This document shows positions 22,810-32,568 of a DNA stretch of 45,000 nucleotides, piece by piece (the first letter of the stretch is position 1; each line of letters opens with the position of its first letter). The stretch lies in the NCBI GenBank assembly GCA_002245135.1, contig NGBS01000624.1:1-45000 (forward strand). The letters run 5' to 3'. Made by a program: the position numbers and the translations under genes. This DNA comes from Proteromonas lacertae (Eukaryota > Sar > Bigyra > Opalinata > Proteromonadidae). Below the pieces are notes generated by a model, which was given only the letters and a program-made list of their open reading frames with translations, searched no databases and had not been told where the DNA came from.

Positions 22810-22842
22810 GTATAATTATATTATATTATTTATTTCAATTAG
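22810..22842 (+). other. Mini-intron (33 nt) in CTR9 fragment
   Basis: GTATAATTAT...TTCAATTAG. Removal joins SRKRNK to ESVNKDYDEIFGDE; it depends on the one-base correction near 22765. Confidence 0.65.
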
Positions 22843-23254
22843 AGAATCAGTGAATAAAGATTATGACGAGATATTTGGAGATGAAGATGAGATAATAACA
22901 ACCTCCAAAAAACAAAAGAGAAGAAAAGAGAAGAAAGGAAATGAATCATCTGAAGAAGAGAATGAATTATTAACAAGTGATGAAGAAGAAGATGATGATG
23001 ATAAATTAATAACGACAGTTCAGAAAAGAAGATTAGTAAAATCGAATACAACTACATCTGCTGCTTCTAATGAAGCAGTAAAGTCAGTTCTAGTATTCTC
23101 TGATGATGAAAATGATGAGAAGTTAATTCCAGTTCATAAACCTGAAGTTAATAATGAAAATAATAATGTGAATAAGAAGGTGGAAGATAAAAGTAATGTA
23201 GATAAGAAGATTTAGAATTATCTGATTAATAATATGATAAAAATTAGAGTATGA

Positions 23255-23773
23255 TATTCTCTATAATGCTTTTAATATGTTTATAAAATTGAACATTAAT
23301 CATTATATAAACAAATTATAATAATAAATAAAACTATTCTCTCACTATTCTCTATTATAAATATAAAATATTCCAATTCTTAAACCAAATTCCATATAGT
23401 TACACCTCTACAATTAATCTTTCAACTAAGTATTTCACTTAAATACAAAATAATCACACTTCATTTCACATAAAAATATCATTACAATAATTCATCAAAT
23501 AATAATTATTATTTTACAATACATACAAATCTAGAGATAATATCATCCTCAAATAATCTACTACATCTTCTTAGATATTAAGATATTTGAAACTTTCAAA
23601 TCAAGACTATTGTTAATCACTTTTTCTATATTCACTTATCTTACATCATCATATAAATAATCGGAATAATAAGATTCAAATTAATCAAATATCACATCTT
23701 TATTTCTTTAAACTCATTTTATCTTACACAAATTCACAATTTATACAAATCATCACAATTATGCTCAATCACA
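23255..23773. other. AT-rich intergenic spacer, nothing recognised
   Basis: About 520 bases of very AT-rich sequence without an open frame, RNA gene or repeat that I can identify. Confidence 0.4.
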
Positions 23774-23938
23774 TCATTTTTAAATTTAAACTATTTTCTA
23801 CATCTTTATAACATCATCAGGTTGTTCCACTCTGAAAAGGATTTGAAATCTGTCTCTTTCCTCATTTATTTTGTCCATATTAATAAAATTAACACCATAC
23901 TTAAGTAATATATGTTAATATTCACCATTAAACATCAT
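23774..23938 (-). CDS. Short unidentified minus-strand ORF, probably a gene end
   Basis: From ATG at 23938 the frame reads MMFNGEYQHILLKYGVNFIN, then DKINEERDRFQILFRVEQPDD, and stops at TGA 23774-23776, with three TAR codons read as Gln. The codons before the ATG are also open (KYFCEINV). The composition is protein-like and it uses the TGA stop, but I do not recognise the family. It may be the last exon of a longer gene. Confidence 0.35.
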
Positions 23939-24178
23939 TTACACATTAATTTCACAAAAATATTTTTTATATTTATAAATATTTAGCCGTTTCTTTCATC
24001 ATTTTTCATTTTTTCTATTTAAATCATCATTAAGCATAGATAATAATATAATAACATGAATAGATTGATATATAGTATATTTTCTTTTAATATAACATTA
24101 TTAGAATGATATTAATTGTTTATAAGAAAATATAAAAGAGAGTGTGATATATAAGAAAAAAGAGTGAAAAAATAATCA

Positions 24179-24295
24179 GAATCGTTCATATCTACAATAA
24201 AGCACCACATCCCATCAGAACTGCGAAGTTAAGATTGTACGAGCTATGATAGTAGTACAGTGGGGGACTCTGTGCGAAGTCATAGTAACGATTCT
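24179..24295 (+). rRNA. 5S ribosomal RNA
   Basis: About 117 nt. The ends pair (GAATCGTT at 24179-24186 with AACGATTC at 24287-24294) as stem I. The interior has the conserved CCCATCAGAACTGCGAAGTTAA region, which includes the internal control (box A-like) element, and the 3' half GTAGTACAGTGGGGGACTCTG. It is transcribed by RNA polymerase III. A single copy is seen here. Confidence 0.95.
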
Positions 24296-24335
24296 TTTTA
24301 TTCTTTTTCTTTATTTCTTTTTTCTTTCTTTTTAT
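24295..24335 (+). terminator. Pol III T-tract downstream of 5S rRNA
   Basis: Several T4-T6 runs interrupted by C or A follow immediately after the 5S 3' end, as expected for RNA polymerase III termination. Confidence 0.75.
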
Positions 24336-24472
24336 TATTATGTGGAGCAGGTATAGAAACAATAAAATAACACAAACAAATAGAATCAAACTCAATCGAA
24401 AATTAATTTGTGTAGATTTATTAAAGAAAAGATTAGAATCAATTCATAGAAAGATTTATCTTAATTTTACTC

Positions 24473-25777
24473 TCATGATTAATATTAAACCTAATTCAAC
24501 ACACATAATTTCTCTAAATGGCAAATTTATAGCCAGATAGTCCAATAATCAAACAACTTTTAATCAGTTGCTTTTAATGAAGATCTTTCTTGATGAGATG
24601 TCTTTACAACAAGTTCTCTTCTGTTGATTATTGCATAACCAACTAAACTAATAATAATCAAAGTACCAATAACTACACCATAAGAAATACCAATTGCTTC
24701 TCCAGTCTTACTAGCTGATCTGGTTTGTGGTTATTCATAAATATCAGTTTGTCTTACAATAACAGACGAATAAGCTATATCAGGAGAAGAAGAATGTAAA
24801 TCATTTTCAAAAGCATCAGATTTTAAGATATTCGATGTAATTGAGATTATTGTATTTCGATAATTCTTTGGAGCAGTAATAAATGCAACTGTTCTTACTA
24901 AATTTGATGTCATATCCATATTATCTTTATCCCAATCTAATCTCACATTCGTTCTATCAACATCAAATGAAACTGCACTTCTTAAATGAGTTATTAATAG
25001 ATTTATAATTATCACAAATGCTTGAGGATTTACTGCTTGACCAGATACACCAGTTGTATAATCGATTTCTATCTTGACAATTATTCTTCCATTTACTAAT
25101 GGAGGATCTTCTACATATTCTCTACAATCTGTATCATCTACAGATTGCCATTGTGGATTTAAGTAATTATCACCTCTATATTGTCTTTGAAGAATACCTG
25201 TCTTTCCATCTTTACATAATATATAAGCAGAAGTTGCTGGCCATTCGCCATTAGCTGGACATGTATTGGAAATGATTTGAAGATAAACATTTGTGTAATA
25301 AATTCCATTAAGATTCCTTTATAATGTTTCTTTCATTAATTCAGATGGTCTTCCACTGAATTTACCTTCACTGAATGTTATACCAGCTGGTAAAGTAGGA
25401 TAATCAGGTAAAATTCATTCTAATACATTATATTTAATATTTGGTGTTAAATCTTCTTCTCCCCAAACTGGTTTAGAATCTAATACTGTACATGTTCTAT
25501 AGGAATAACCCATATAACCTTCACTACAAGCTATTTGACCTCTTTCACCTACATTCGTTGCTGGATAACCATTTTCTGCACTACATGTTGATGCAATTAC
25601 TTCCAATTGGATTGTATATGTCTTTGTTGTTTGATCTCTTGCAACTATACCAGTTATTGTGTAAGTCATTAATTTTCTTGTTACTGAAGGAGTTCCTGTT
25701 ATTGTACCAATCTTATTTACATATAAACAATACCTTTTAACACTATTACTAAGTACTTATTCATTCACATAAATCAT
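24473..25777 (-). CDS. Type I membrane surface protein with Ig/cadherin-like (He_PIG-like) repeats
   Basis: A single minus-strand frame of 435 codons. The repeats look like putative Ig domains (IGTITGTPS; LPAGITFSEGKFSGRPSE). They alternate with Cys-containing modules (CSAENGYPAT ... CSEGYMGYSYRTC; CPANGEWPAT ... CREYVEDPPLVNG). Then come a membrane segment (AIGISYGVVIGTLIIISLVG) and a short basic tail. It would be a cell-surface adhesin-like protein. Two or three TAA codons are in frame; one at 24731-24733 precedes the membrane helix, so anchoring requires read-through or Gln. One TGA (25415-25417) also interrupts the frame between repeats, so the gene may be broken there. The upstream end is uncertain: ATG at 25777 lacks a signal peptide, suggesting a missing 5' part. 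Confidence 0.6.
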
Positions 25778-25880
25778 TTACACAAACATCTCATATCACA
25801 TATAATTCATCATTTTATATTTCTTTCATTGGTTTCTCACACTCTCACTATTCTTTTCTTTCTAACAGTCTCTACATGCT

Positions 25881-26456
25881 CATATCATTTCATCCAACAT
25901 TCTATTATTATATACATCAAAAACTACATACACTTATTTTCATTATTCAATAGATTGAAAATCAGAAAATTCTAAAAATTTCATCAAGCCAAATGATTAT
26001 TCAAACCCAATAAACAAAGAAATGCTATTTTTGTGCTTACTATGAAGTATAATGGTGAAATGATGTGTATTTCGATGATGATGATAATGATGAAATATGT
26101 GACTATGTATAGAATAGATGATAATATTTGGTATAATATTAGTATTACATAAAATGAAAGATAAAAAAGTATAATCTAATGTTTAATGTTTAATTGTAGT
26201 ATAGTGATTCAAAATTGTATATAAGTTGTATTTGAACAGTTTAAAATCTGTGTATGATAAAATGAATATGATGTGAGTGTAAGTGTGATGAATATATGAT
26301 TGTGTAGAGTAATAAAAGTGAAAATAAGAATATATTCGAGAAAATTCTGAGAAAAGAATCAAGCCAAATATATTTTAAGAATATTTTATTTATAAAAATC
26401 AAGATGAATAAATGTATGTTGAAATATAGTGAAAAAAATGATATAGAATTGTATAT
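25881..26456 (+). repeat. Inverted repeat 1, left arm (about 575 bp)
   Basis: Nearly identical to the reverse complement of 29138-29712. It includes the motif ATCAAGCCAAAT twice (near 25985 and 26361). It is non-coding. The arm begins about 100 bases beyond the surface-protein gene and ends about 180 bases before the first fucosyltransferase-like gene. Confidence 0.95.
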
Positions 26457-26639
26457 GATAAATTTACATTAATAGTATTTTGAAGTTGCTTATTATTTAA
26501 ATGTAGAGAGTATGAATATTAATGAAATAAATTCTTTAGAAATAGATAGAATAATTTATTTTGAAAAATGAAATGTGAAAAATGTGTTAATAATAAATAT
26601 ATGAATAAAAGAGTTGTATGAGTAAATGTCTAGATATTA

Positions 26640-27735
26640 TTGTTTGTTCATTTATTTATTCCAATTTTACATATATTAAAAACAATAAAGTCAAATAATA
26701 GAAAATATACAATTGCTGATAAAAAGAACAACCCTTACAATACACCTCCAATATATTTTTCAATTTATTCTGAAAAACATAAAGAATGGGTAAAAGGTTT
26801 ATTAAATAATACAAAAAGTCGAAGTTTAGTGTATTATCAACATCCAAGTGGTGGAATGGGAAATAAATTACGAACTCTTGTTGGAGTAACATTTTTGGCA
26901 ATGATGAGTGATAGAGCAATATTGTTACAGAATTGGAATACTTTTGATTCATATTTCTCAACTCCACTTTCAACAATTCATGTTCCTAGTGTTATTAATA
27001 ATGGTAGAAGATATTTTGATTATATAACCTGTTTTAATGAAAATCAACTTAAAGAAATATCAACAATAAATGATGATCATTTGAAATTTTTAACATGTTG
27101 TGATTTGACTGAATCATTTATAAAATATGGTAATTTTGGTAATAAACTCAAGAATTCTGGATTAATAACTGAAAGATCAAAGAATATTATTTATAAACAA
27201 GCAACTGAAATAAGACATTTTTTATATAAATTCTTCTTCAAACTATCAAAATTGGTCGAAAATGAAATAATGAAAATAACAAATAAATTCTCAAAGAATA
27301 AATTATTGATAGGATTTCATTTTAGAACAAATCACAAAGGATGGAATGATAGAGGAGTGACATTTTTAAATAATCACCAAATAGAAGAAGCAATTCAAAA
27401 TGCCACAAAAATATCAAAGAAATTGAAAAATGTAGAATGGTATATTTCAAGTGATGATAATGAGATATAAATGAAATATAAATCAAAAATATCCTGAATA
27501 TGTTGTTAATGATATTCATGAGAAAGTTCATTCCAGAGGATCTGCTTCAAGAGTAACAGATGGATTTATATATTCTGTTGTTGAAGCTCATATATTATCA
27601 GAATGTAAAATATTGTTTTTAACATCATCTAGTTCATTTAGTGGAATTGCTTATTATAAATCTAAATTATCTATATATGAATTTTTAGATAAGAAAGAAA
27701 TTATTTGTAAAGTTTGTAGAATTATATGGATGTAA
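26640..27735 (+). pseudogene. Fucosyltransferase-like gene (GT37/GT11-like), one frameshift, no start codon
   Basis: Two motifs place it among alpha-1,2-type fucosyltransferases: SGGMGNKLRTLVGVTFLAMM with DRAILLQNW near residues 70-100, and LLIGFHFRTNHKGWNDRG near 220, the donor-binding GxHxR region. A C-terminal block VHSRGSASRVTDGFIYSV ... FLTSSSSFSGIAYY follows. A hydrophobic N-terminus would anchor it in the Golgi. The frame breaks near 27485 because of an extra A compared with the duplicate at 31426-31632. No in-frame ATG follows the upstream TAG (26631-26633), so the start is lost or lies in another exon. It ends at TAA after RIIWM. Confidence 0.6.
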
Positions 27736-27786
27736 TTAATGTTTATTATTTCATCATTCCAAAACAAATTTGTCCTTATAGAGTAG

Positions 27787-28216
27787 TGTGTGAAATAGTT
27801 GAAAATAATAATAAAAATTCAATAAGTAATATGTTGAATTACTGTCGACCTAAATATTGATGTGAATCTAGAACCATAACAAAGATGGTTATGATAAAGA
27901 TTTTCAGTTTACAATTATTTATCTATTATATTATACAAAACACAATTTTGCTGTGACATATTTCACAGGTCATAATGCTAGTAGTATAATTAAATCAGCT
28001 ATAAAGGCTTTGAAAGACTATCCATTCTCGTCAAGAAAAACAGCTGGTGTGGCAGTATATGCTAAAAAACATAGAAACAAAAACAAGATAATAGAATTAA
28101 TAAATAATTACTTGAATGTTGATAAATATGGCTCAGCATTCAATAATCCATATCCAAAAGATAAAATTGATTTGCTTAAAAAATATAAATTTTGTATAGC
28201 AATAGAAAAATTATGA
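27787..28216 (+). pseudogene. Alpha-1,3-fucosyltransferase (GT10) fragment A
   Basis: From about 27950 the frame reads FTGHNASSIIKSAIKALKDY, RKTAGVAVYAKKHR, then NVDKYGSAFNN and YKFCIAIE before TGA TGA. VD-x-YG and YKF-x-(L/I)A-x-E are the GT10 donor-site signatures. It is cut right after CIAIE, before the usual second half. The first 150 bases (27787-27940) correspond to 30238-30430 with deletions and frame breaks. The 27690-28050 segment is duplicated at 30130-30565. Confidence 0.6.
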
Positions 28217-28504
28217 TGAAGTATAAAGTTACAATTAAAAATAATGGTAAAATATAAAGAGTGTGTATATTGGACAAAATAATATAGTAAAAAATGGTAT
28301 AATTGATTAAAATTTGATAAAGATGATAATATAATTAAAATTAAAATTAATTTATTTGATTATTTAATTTTATAAAATTAATTCAAAATCAAGAAATTTC
28401 TAGAAAACAATCAAACCAAGTTAACTATAAAAATAATTTATCAAAATCAAGCTGAAATAATGAGGATAAACATCCTTTTATTTTCTTAATAATTTACAAT
28501 CAAA

Positions 28505-28892
28505 ATGAATCTTTATATAGAATATTATTCAATGAATTAGAAAGGTATAGAATAATTCACAATAAAAATTGGCTAGGTGAGGGAACATTAGAATTTGATA
28601 ATGGTATAAAAGACATTTTATAGCTTTAACAGCAATTTTTTTTAAATCAAAAGCATTAAAAGAAGATTATTATGTTGGTGAATTTACCATTACTAATGAT
28701 GATATTTATTATTCAGTTAATAATGTAATAATACATCCATCAAATAACAACAATAGAAATGAAATAATTGATGAAAATATTTATGATAGATTGATGAAAT
28801 ATCGTGATGAAATTGGTGGTATAGAAATATATTATTTGATAGCAACAAATGATGAAGTAGAAAAGAAAATCATATTTTATCTAAAGAATTAA
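28505..28892 (+). pseudogene. Unidentified coding fragment between GT10 fragment and inverted repeat
   Basis: The reading NESLYRILFNELERYRII, NKNWLGEGTLEFDNGIK, one frame change near 28605, then KSKALKEDYYVGEFTITNDD, IEIYYLIATNDEVEKKI and FYLKN-TAA is clearly protein-like. I do not recognise the family, and neither end is a proper gene boundary. It lies inside inverted repeat 1. Confidence 0.4.
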
Positions 28893-29137
28893 ATTAAATT
28901 CTTTAAATCCCATCACAGAAATCACACAAACAACTTTGATCATCACATAAATCTAACATAACAGTTAGAAATTTGTCAAACAATATCATCTATACTATAC
29001 GTATTTAAATTTCATATTATTATCATCTAAATACATTTCATTTCAGCAATATAGTTCATAATAACCACAAATAAAACATTTCTTTATTTCTTGGCTTGAG
29101 ATATATTTGGGATTGAATTTTCATTATAATTTCATCA

Positions 29138-29712
29138 CATACAATTCTATATCATTTTTTTCACTATATTTCAACATACATTAATTCATCTTGATTTTTA
29201 TAAATAAAATATTCTTAAAATATATTTGGCTTGATTCTTTTCTCAGAATTTTCTCGAATATATTCTTATTTTCACTTTTATTACTCTACACAATCATATA
29301 TTCATCACACTTACACTCACATCATATTCATTTTATCATACACAGATTTTAAACTGTTCAAATACAACTTATATACAATTTTGAATCACTATACTACAAT
29401 TAAACATTAAACATTAGATTATACTTTTTTATCTTTCATTTTATGTAATACTAATATTATACCAAATATTATCATCTATTCTATACATAGTCACATATTT
29501 CATCATTATCATCATCATCGAAATACACATCATTTCACCATTATACTTCATAGTAAGCACAAAAATAGCATTTCTTTGTTTATTGGGTTTGAATAATCAT
29601 TTGGCTTGATGAAATTTTTAGAATTTTCTGATTTTCAATCTATTGAATAGTGAAAATAAGTGTATGTAGTTTTTGATGTATATAATAATAGAATGTTGAG
29701 TGAAATGATATG
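29138..29712 (-). repeat. Inverted repeat 1, right arm (about 575 bp)
   Basis: Reverse complement of 25881-26456 with only a few differences, mostly at the outer end. The arms enclose 2.7 kb holding two fucosyltransferase pieces and an unidentified fragment. High identity indicates recent formation, gene conversion between arms, or an assembly fold-back. Confidence 0.95.
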
Positions 29713-29741
29713 TTGTATATAACACTCTTACTACTCTTATC

Positions 29742-29945
29742 CAAAATTGTATGTAAGTTGTTTTTGAACAGTTTAAAAGCTGTGTATGATGATAATATCA
29801 TAATGTGAATATGGTGTGAGTGTGAATGTGATGAATATATGATTGTGTAGAGTAATAAAAGTGAAAATAAGAATATATTCGAGAAAATTCTGAGAAAAGA
29901 ATCAAGCCAAATATATTATAAGAATTTTTATTTTATTTAAATCAA
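29742..29945 (+). repeat. Third, diverged partial copy of the inverted-repeat-1 sequence
   Basis: Similar to 26203-26405 of the left arm in direct orientation, with scattered substitutions and a small insertion. The block GTGTAGAGTAATAAAAGTGA to ATCAAGCCAAATAT is the best conserved. Together with the right arm it forms a closely spaced head-to-head pair. It precedes a second fucosyltransferase/glycosyltransferase set, as the left arm precedes the first. Confidence 0.9.
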
Positions 29946-30237
29946 AATTAATAAATACATATTGTAATAAAGTGAAATAATATAATTAAAAAGTGTATAT
30001 TCATGAAAAAATATATATTTTATATAGTGGTCTATTATGTAAATTTACAGAGTATGAATTTTTAAAAGAATTCTTTAAAATATGATAATATTTGTATAAA
30101 AAAGTTTAAATTATTATCATACATGAATTCTTTAGATAAGAAAGAAATTATTTGTAAAGATTGTAGAATTATATGGATGTAATTAATGTTTATTATTTCA
30201 TCATTCAGTAAAAGTCAAAACAAATTTGTCCTTATAA

Positions 30238-30566
30238 TGTAGTGTGTGAAATAGTTGAAAATAATAATAAAAATTCAACAGGATATATGTATAGTGATTT
30301 GCTCAATTACTACAAACAACATGAACATAACAGCTTAAATATTGATGTGAATCTAGAACCACAACAAAGATGGCCTAGAAGTTATAGAATATCAGAAGGT
30401 CAAGATAAAGATTTTCAGTTTGCAGTTACTTATCGATTGTATTATACAAAACACAATTTTGCTATGACATATTTCACAGGTCATAATGCTAGTAGTATAA
30501 TTAAATCAGCTATAAAGGCTTTGAAAGACTATCCATTCTCGTCAAGAAAAACAGCTGGTGTGGCAG
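30238..30566 (+). pseudogene. Alpha-1,3-fucosyltransferase (GT10) fragment B
   Basis: It encodes CEIVENNNKNSTGYMYSD, NLEPQQRWPRSYRI, KDFQFAVTYRLYYTKHNF and MTYFTGHNASSIIKSA, ending at KTAGVAV, where the sequence switches to an unrelated segment at about 30566. It has the acceptor-side half that fragment A lacks, while fragment A runs further at the 3' end. The segment right after the switch (30566-30690) reads like another extracellular peptide with N-x-T/S sites in a second frame. Confidence 0.6.
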
Positions 30567-30625
30567 TTCATCTTTCTATTATAATCATCATGATTTTTGT
30601 GAAGGAACAAGAAAAGTACACTATA

Positions 30626-31427
30626 ATGTTACTAATTCATCTAACAATAAATTATACTCTATTTTTGAAATCATTATTCATTCTATTATTACTAATATTA
30701 TTAACAATATATATTGATGGTTTAAATACTAATAGAAACATAAAGTTAAGAAATAGTTATAAAATAAAGCTATTGGCAGTTATATTTTCATGTGATAGAA
30801 GTTATTTATTAAATAAAACACTTACTACATTTTATAGTCATTTAGAAATGTATGAAAGAAATGTATTTATATAATTTAAAGAATATTTATTTTATGAATC
30901 CAAATGATCCTGAATATTCGTATGGAGTATTTTGGAGTTATTTGCATGGTGATTATGTTTTATTTTTGGAAGATGATTGGCTTTTTAAAGATGAAGAAAG
31001 ATTCCTGTTTTACCCTAATTATATCGAAGAATCAATATTAATATTAAACAAAACAGATGAAGTTAAAGGAATTATATTAAAACAAGATAGAGAAGGAAGA
31101 ATAAAAATGAAAGAGATTAATACATATTTAGGAAAACATTTGTTATGTATTATAATAAAACCTCCAATGGATTACTATTATACTAATGGACCAGCTGTAT
31201 ATAGAGTTGATTATCTTACTCAAACTGGTCTATTTAAATCAGAATTTTCTATGGCAAATCGTTTTAGAATGCTTAATTGGTACACAGGATTTACATACAA
31301 AGGATTGAAGTGCAAAGATAAGAACAATTATACTACATCATGTCAAGGAGTTGCTTATCATATAGGTGAAGGTTATTCAACAATAAATGTGAATAACAGA
31401 AAAGTGTGTAGAATCTCAATGTATTAG
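30626..31427 (+). pseudogene. GT-A-fold glycosyltransferase with FLEDDW motif, one frameshift
   Basis: From ATG 30626: a membrane anchor (SLFILLLLILLTIYI), then LLAVIFSCDRSYLLNKTL, a nucleotide-binding start typical of GT-A enzymes. After a frame break near 30870 come NIYFMNPNDPEYSYGVFW, DYVLFLEDDWLF (metal-binding acidic motif), PNYIEESILIL, TNGPAVYRVDYL and the C-terminal cysteines. It probably transfers a sugar in the Golgi lumen; donor and acceptor are unknown. Sequence around the break is shorter than expected, so a small deletion is likely. It ends at TAG, directly merging into a copy of the fucosyltransferase-like gene. Confidence 0.6.
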
Positions 31428-31647
31428 AGGAGTGACATTTTTAAATAATCAACAAATAGAAGAAGCAATTCAAAATGCCACAAAAATATCAAAGAAATTG
31501 AAAAATGTAGAATGGTATATTTCAAGTGATGATAATGAGATATTAATGAAGTATAAATCAAAATATCCTGAATATGTTATTAATGATATTCATGAGAAAG
31601 TTCATTCCAGAGGATCTGCTTCAAGAGTAACATATATTTTCTTTTGA
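31426..31647 (+). pseudogene. Partial duplicate of the fucosyltransferase-like gene
   Basis: 31426-31632 matches 27351-27558 with few differences and preserves the correct frame where the other copy is broken (EILMKYKSKYPEYVIND). It then diverges into unrelated sequence and TGA. It starts exactly at the stop codon of the preceding glycosyltransferase fragment, so the junction is a recombination point. Confidence 0.8.
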
Positions 31648-31720
31648 AATATTTTTTCATATTAACTCAATAGGAAAATAATATATTAGATATTTAAATA
31701 ATATTTAGTGTATGATATAA

Positions 31721-32110
31721 TTGATTTATGCTATGATATTTGTTTTTTATTTTCATAAAAAGAATAAATATTTTAAAGGAGGATTTATAGCTGTAGATAT
31801 ATTTTTTACTTTATCTGGATATTTCATAACTGGAAACTTAATAAGAAGGATGAAAAAAGAGAATTATTATTTATCATTTTATAAGGATAGAATACTAAGA
31901 TTACAGCCAATGTCAAACTTAGTATTAGTAATTATTTATTTAGATTATTTATTTATTCATACGCAAATTGTTCTATACTGATTTTGTTTTTTATTTCATT
32001 TACAATTTCATTATATATTTGTTATAAATATATTAGTTATTCATATTATTCATTTGAAGCGAGATTATGTGAGTTAATATTTGGAAAAGATGTAAATTTA
32101 GCTCATGCTC
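31721..32110 (+). pseudogene. Acyltransferase family 3 fragment
   Basis: The pattern GGFIAVDIFFTLSGYFITG followed by LSFYKDRILRLQP is the hallmark N-terminal region of acyltransferase-3 (O-acetyltransferase) membrane proteins. After a TGA (31979-31981) another frame gives a membrane helix and YYSFEARLCELIFGKDV, matching the family's later F-x-x-R-x-WEL-x-x-G region. The intervening domain is deleted and the second frame runs straight into inverted repeat 2. Such enzymes O-acetylate glycans, fitting the neighbouring glycosyltransferases, but this copy is dead. Confidence 0.6.
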
Positions 32111-32568
32111 AATCGATTGAACATGGGGTTTATAGAGGGTTTTCGTCTATTCTAATTAGATATTCTTATGCATCTTTGTATTTCTTATTTATAAAAAAAG
32201 TCTCAGCTTCATATGTAAACTATATGCTAATTCAATTAATTTGATTTCGAATATTTCACTCAGTAATAGCTTCAAAAAATGCTATAAATTATGATTAGAC
32301 AGGATCTCCGTTTTATTTCTTCATATAAAAACTATTGAATGAGAAATCTTTAAAAAAAATTGAGCACAAGTTTTGATTTGAAAATTTTTCAACATAGATT
32401 TAAATTTTGAGCCATGGGGTATATAAGAAGTAAATTAATAAAATAAACATTACAATCAATTACATATTTCACAATAAATATTATGAGTGATTAAAATAGT
32501 TTTTTCATAACTTCATTTAATCAAATTATTTAATTTCTTATTATTTTAAAACTCTGATTGAAATTATT
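32105..32568 (+). repeat. Inverted repeat 2, left arm (464 bp)
   Basis: Nearly perfect inverted partner of 33493-33955. The outer end starts ATGCTCAATCGAT. A block of about 50 bases near the outer end (starting CATGGGGTTTATAGAGGG) recurs a third time at 43902-43953. The arm interrupts the acyltransferase fragment. Confidence 0.95.

Larger units (their letters stand above)
21849..23254 (+). pseudogene. CTR9: CTR9 (Paf1 complex) C-terminal fragment
   Basis: Exons 21849-21950, 21989-22243, 22284-22809 and 22843-23254 encode TPR helices typical of CTR9 (YGLAMILAEQGLLN, YEPYLYLARALYDNKQFKE, ILAIAHTQYAAFIITVEKV), a helical part, the Glu/Lys/Arg coiled coil (NEQLFRE ... EKEEEEKR) and an acidic, Lys-rich tail. 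CTR9 scaffolds the Paf1 complex on RNA polymerase II. Three TAA codons occur within about 30 codons of the coiled coil (22660-22732) with frame and composition maintained, so they read naturally as Gln. One A is missing from an A-run near 22765. The gene closes on TGA 23252-23254. The first about two-thirds of CTR9 is absent: it begins right where NTPase gene 2 ends. Confidence 0.8.

Noticed and set aside
24340-24540. Plus-strand frame just after 5S rRNA
   Set aside because: It overlaps the 3' end of the minus-strand surface-protein gene and has no recognisable domain.
25492-25740. Leu/His-rich plus-strand frame
   Set aside because: Antisense shadow of the surface-protein gene.
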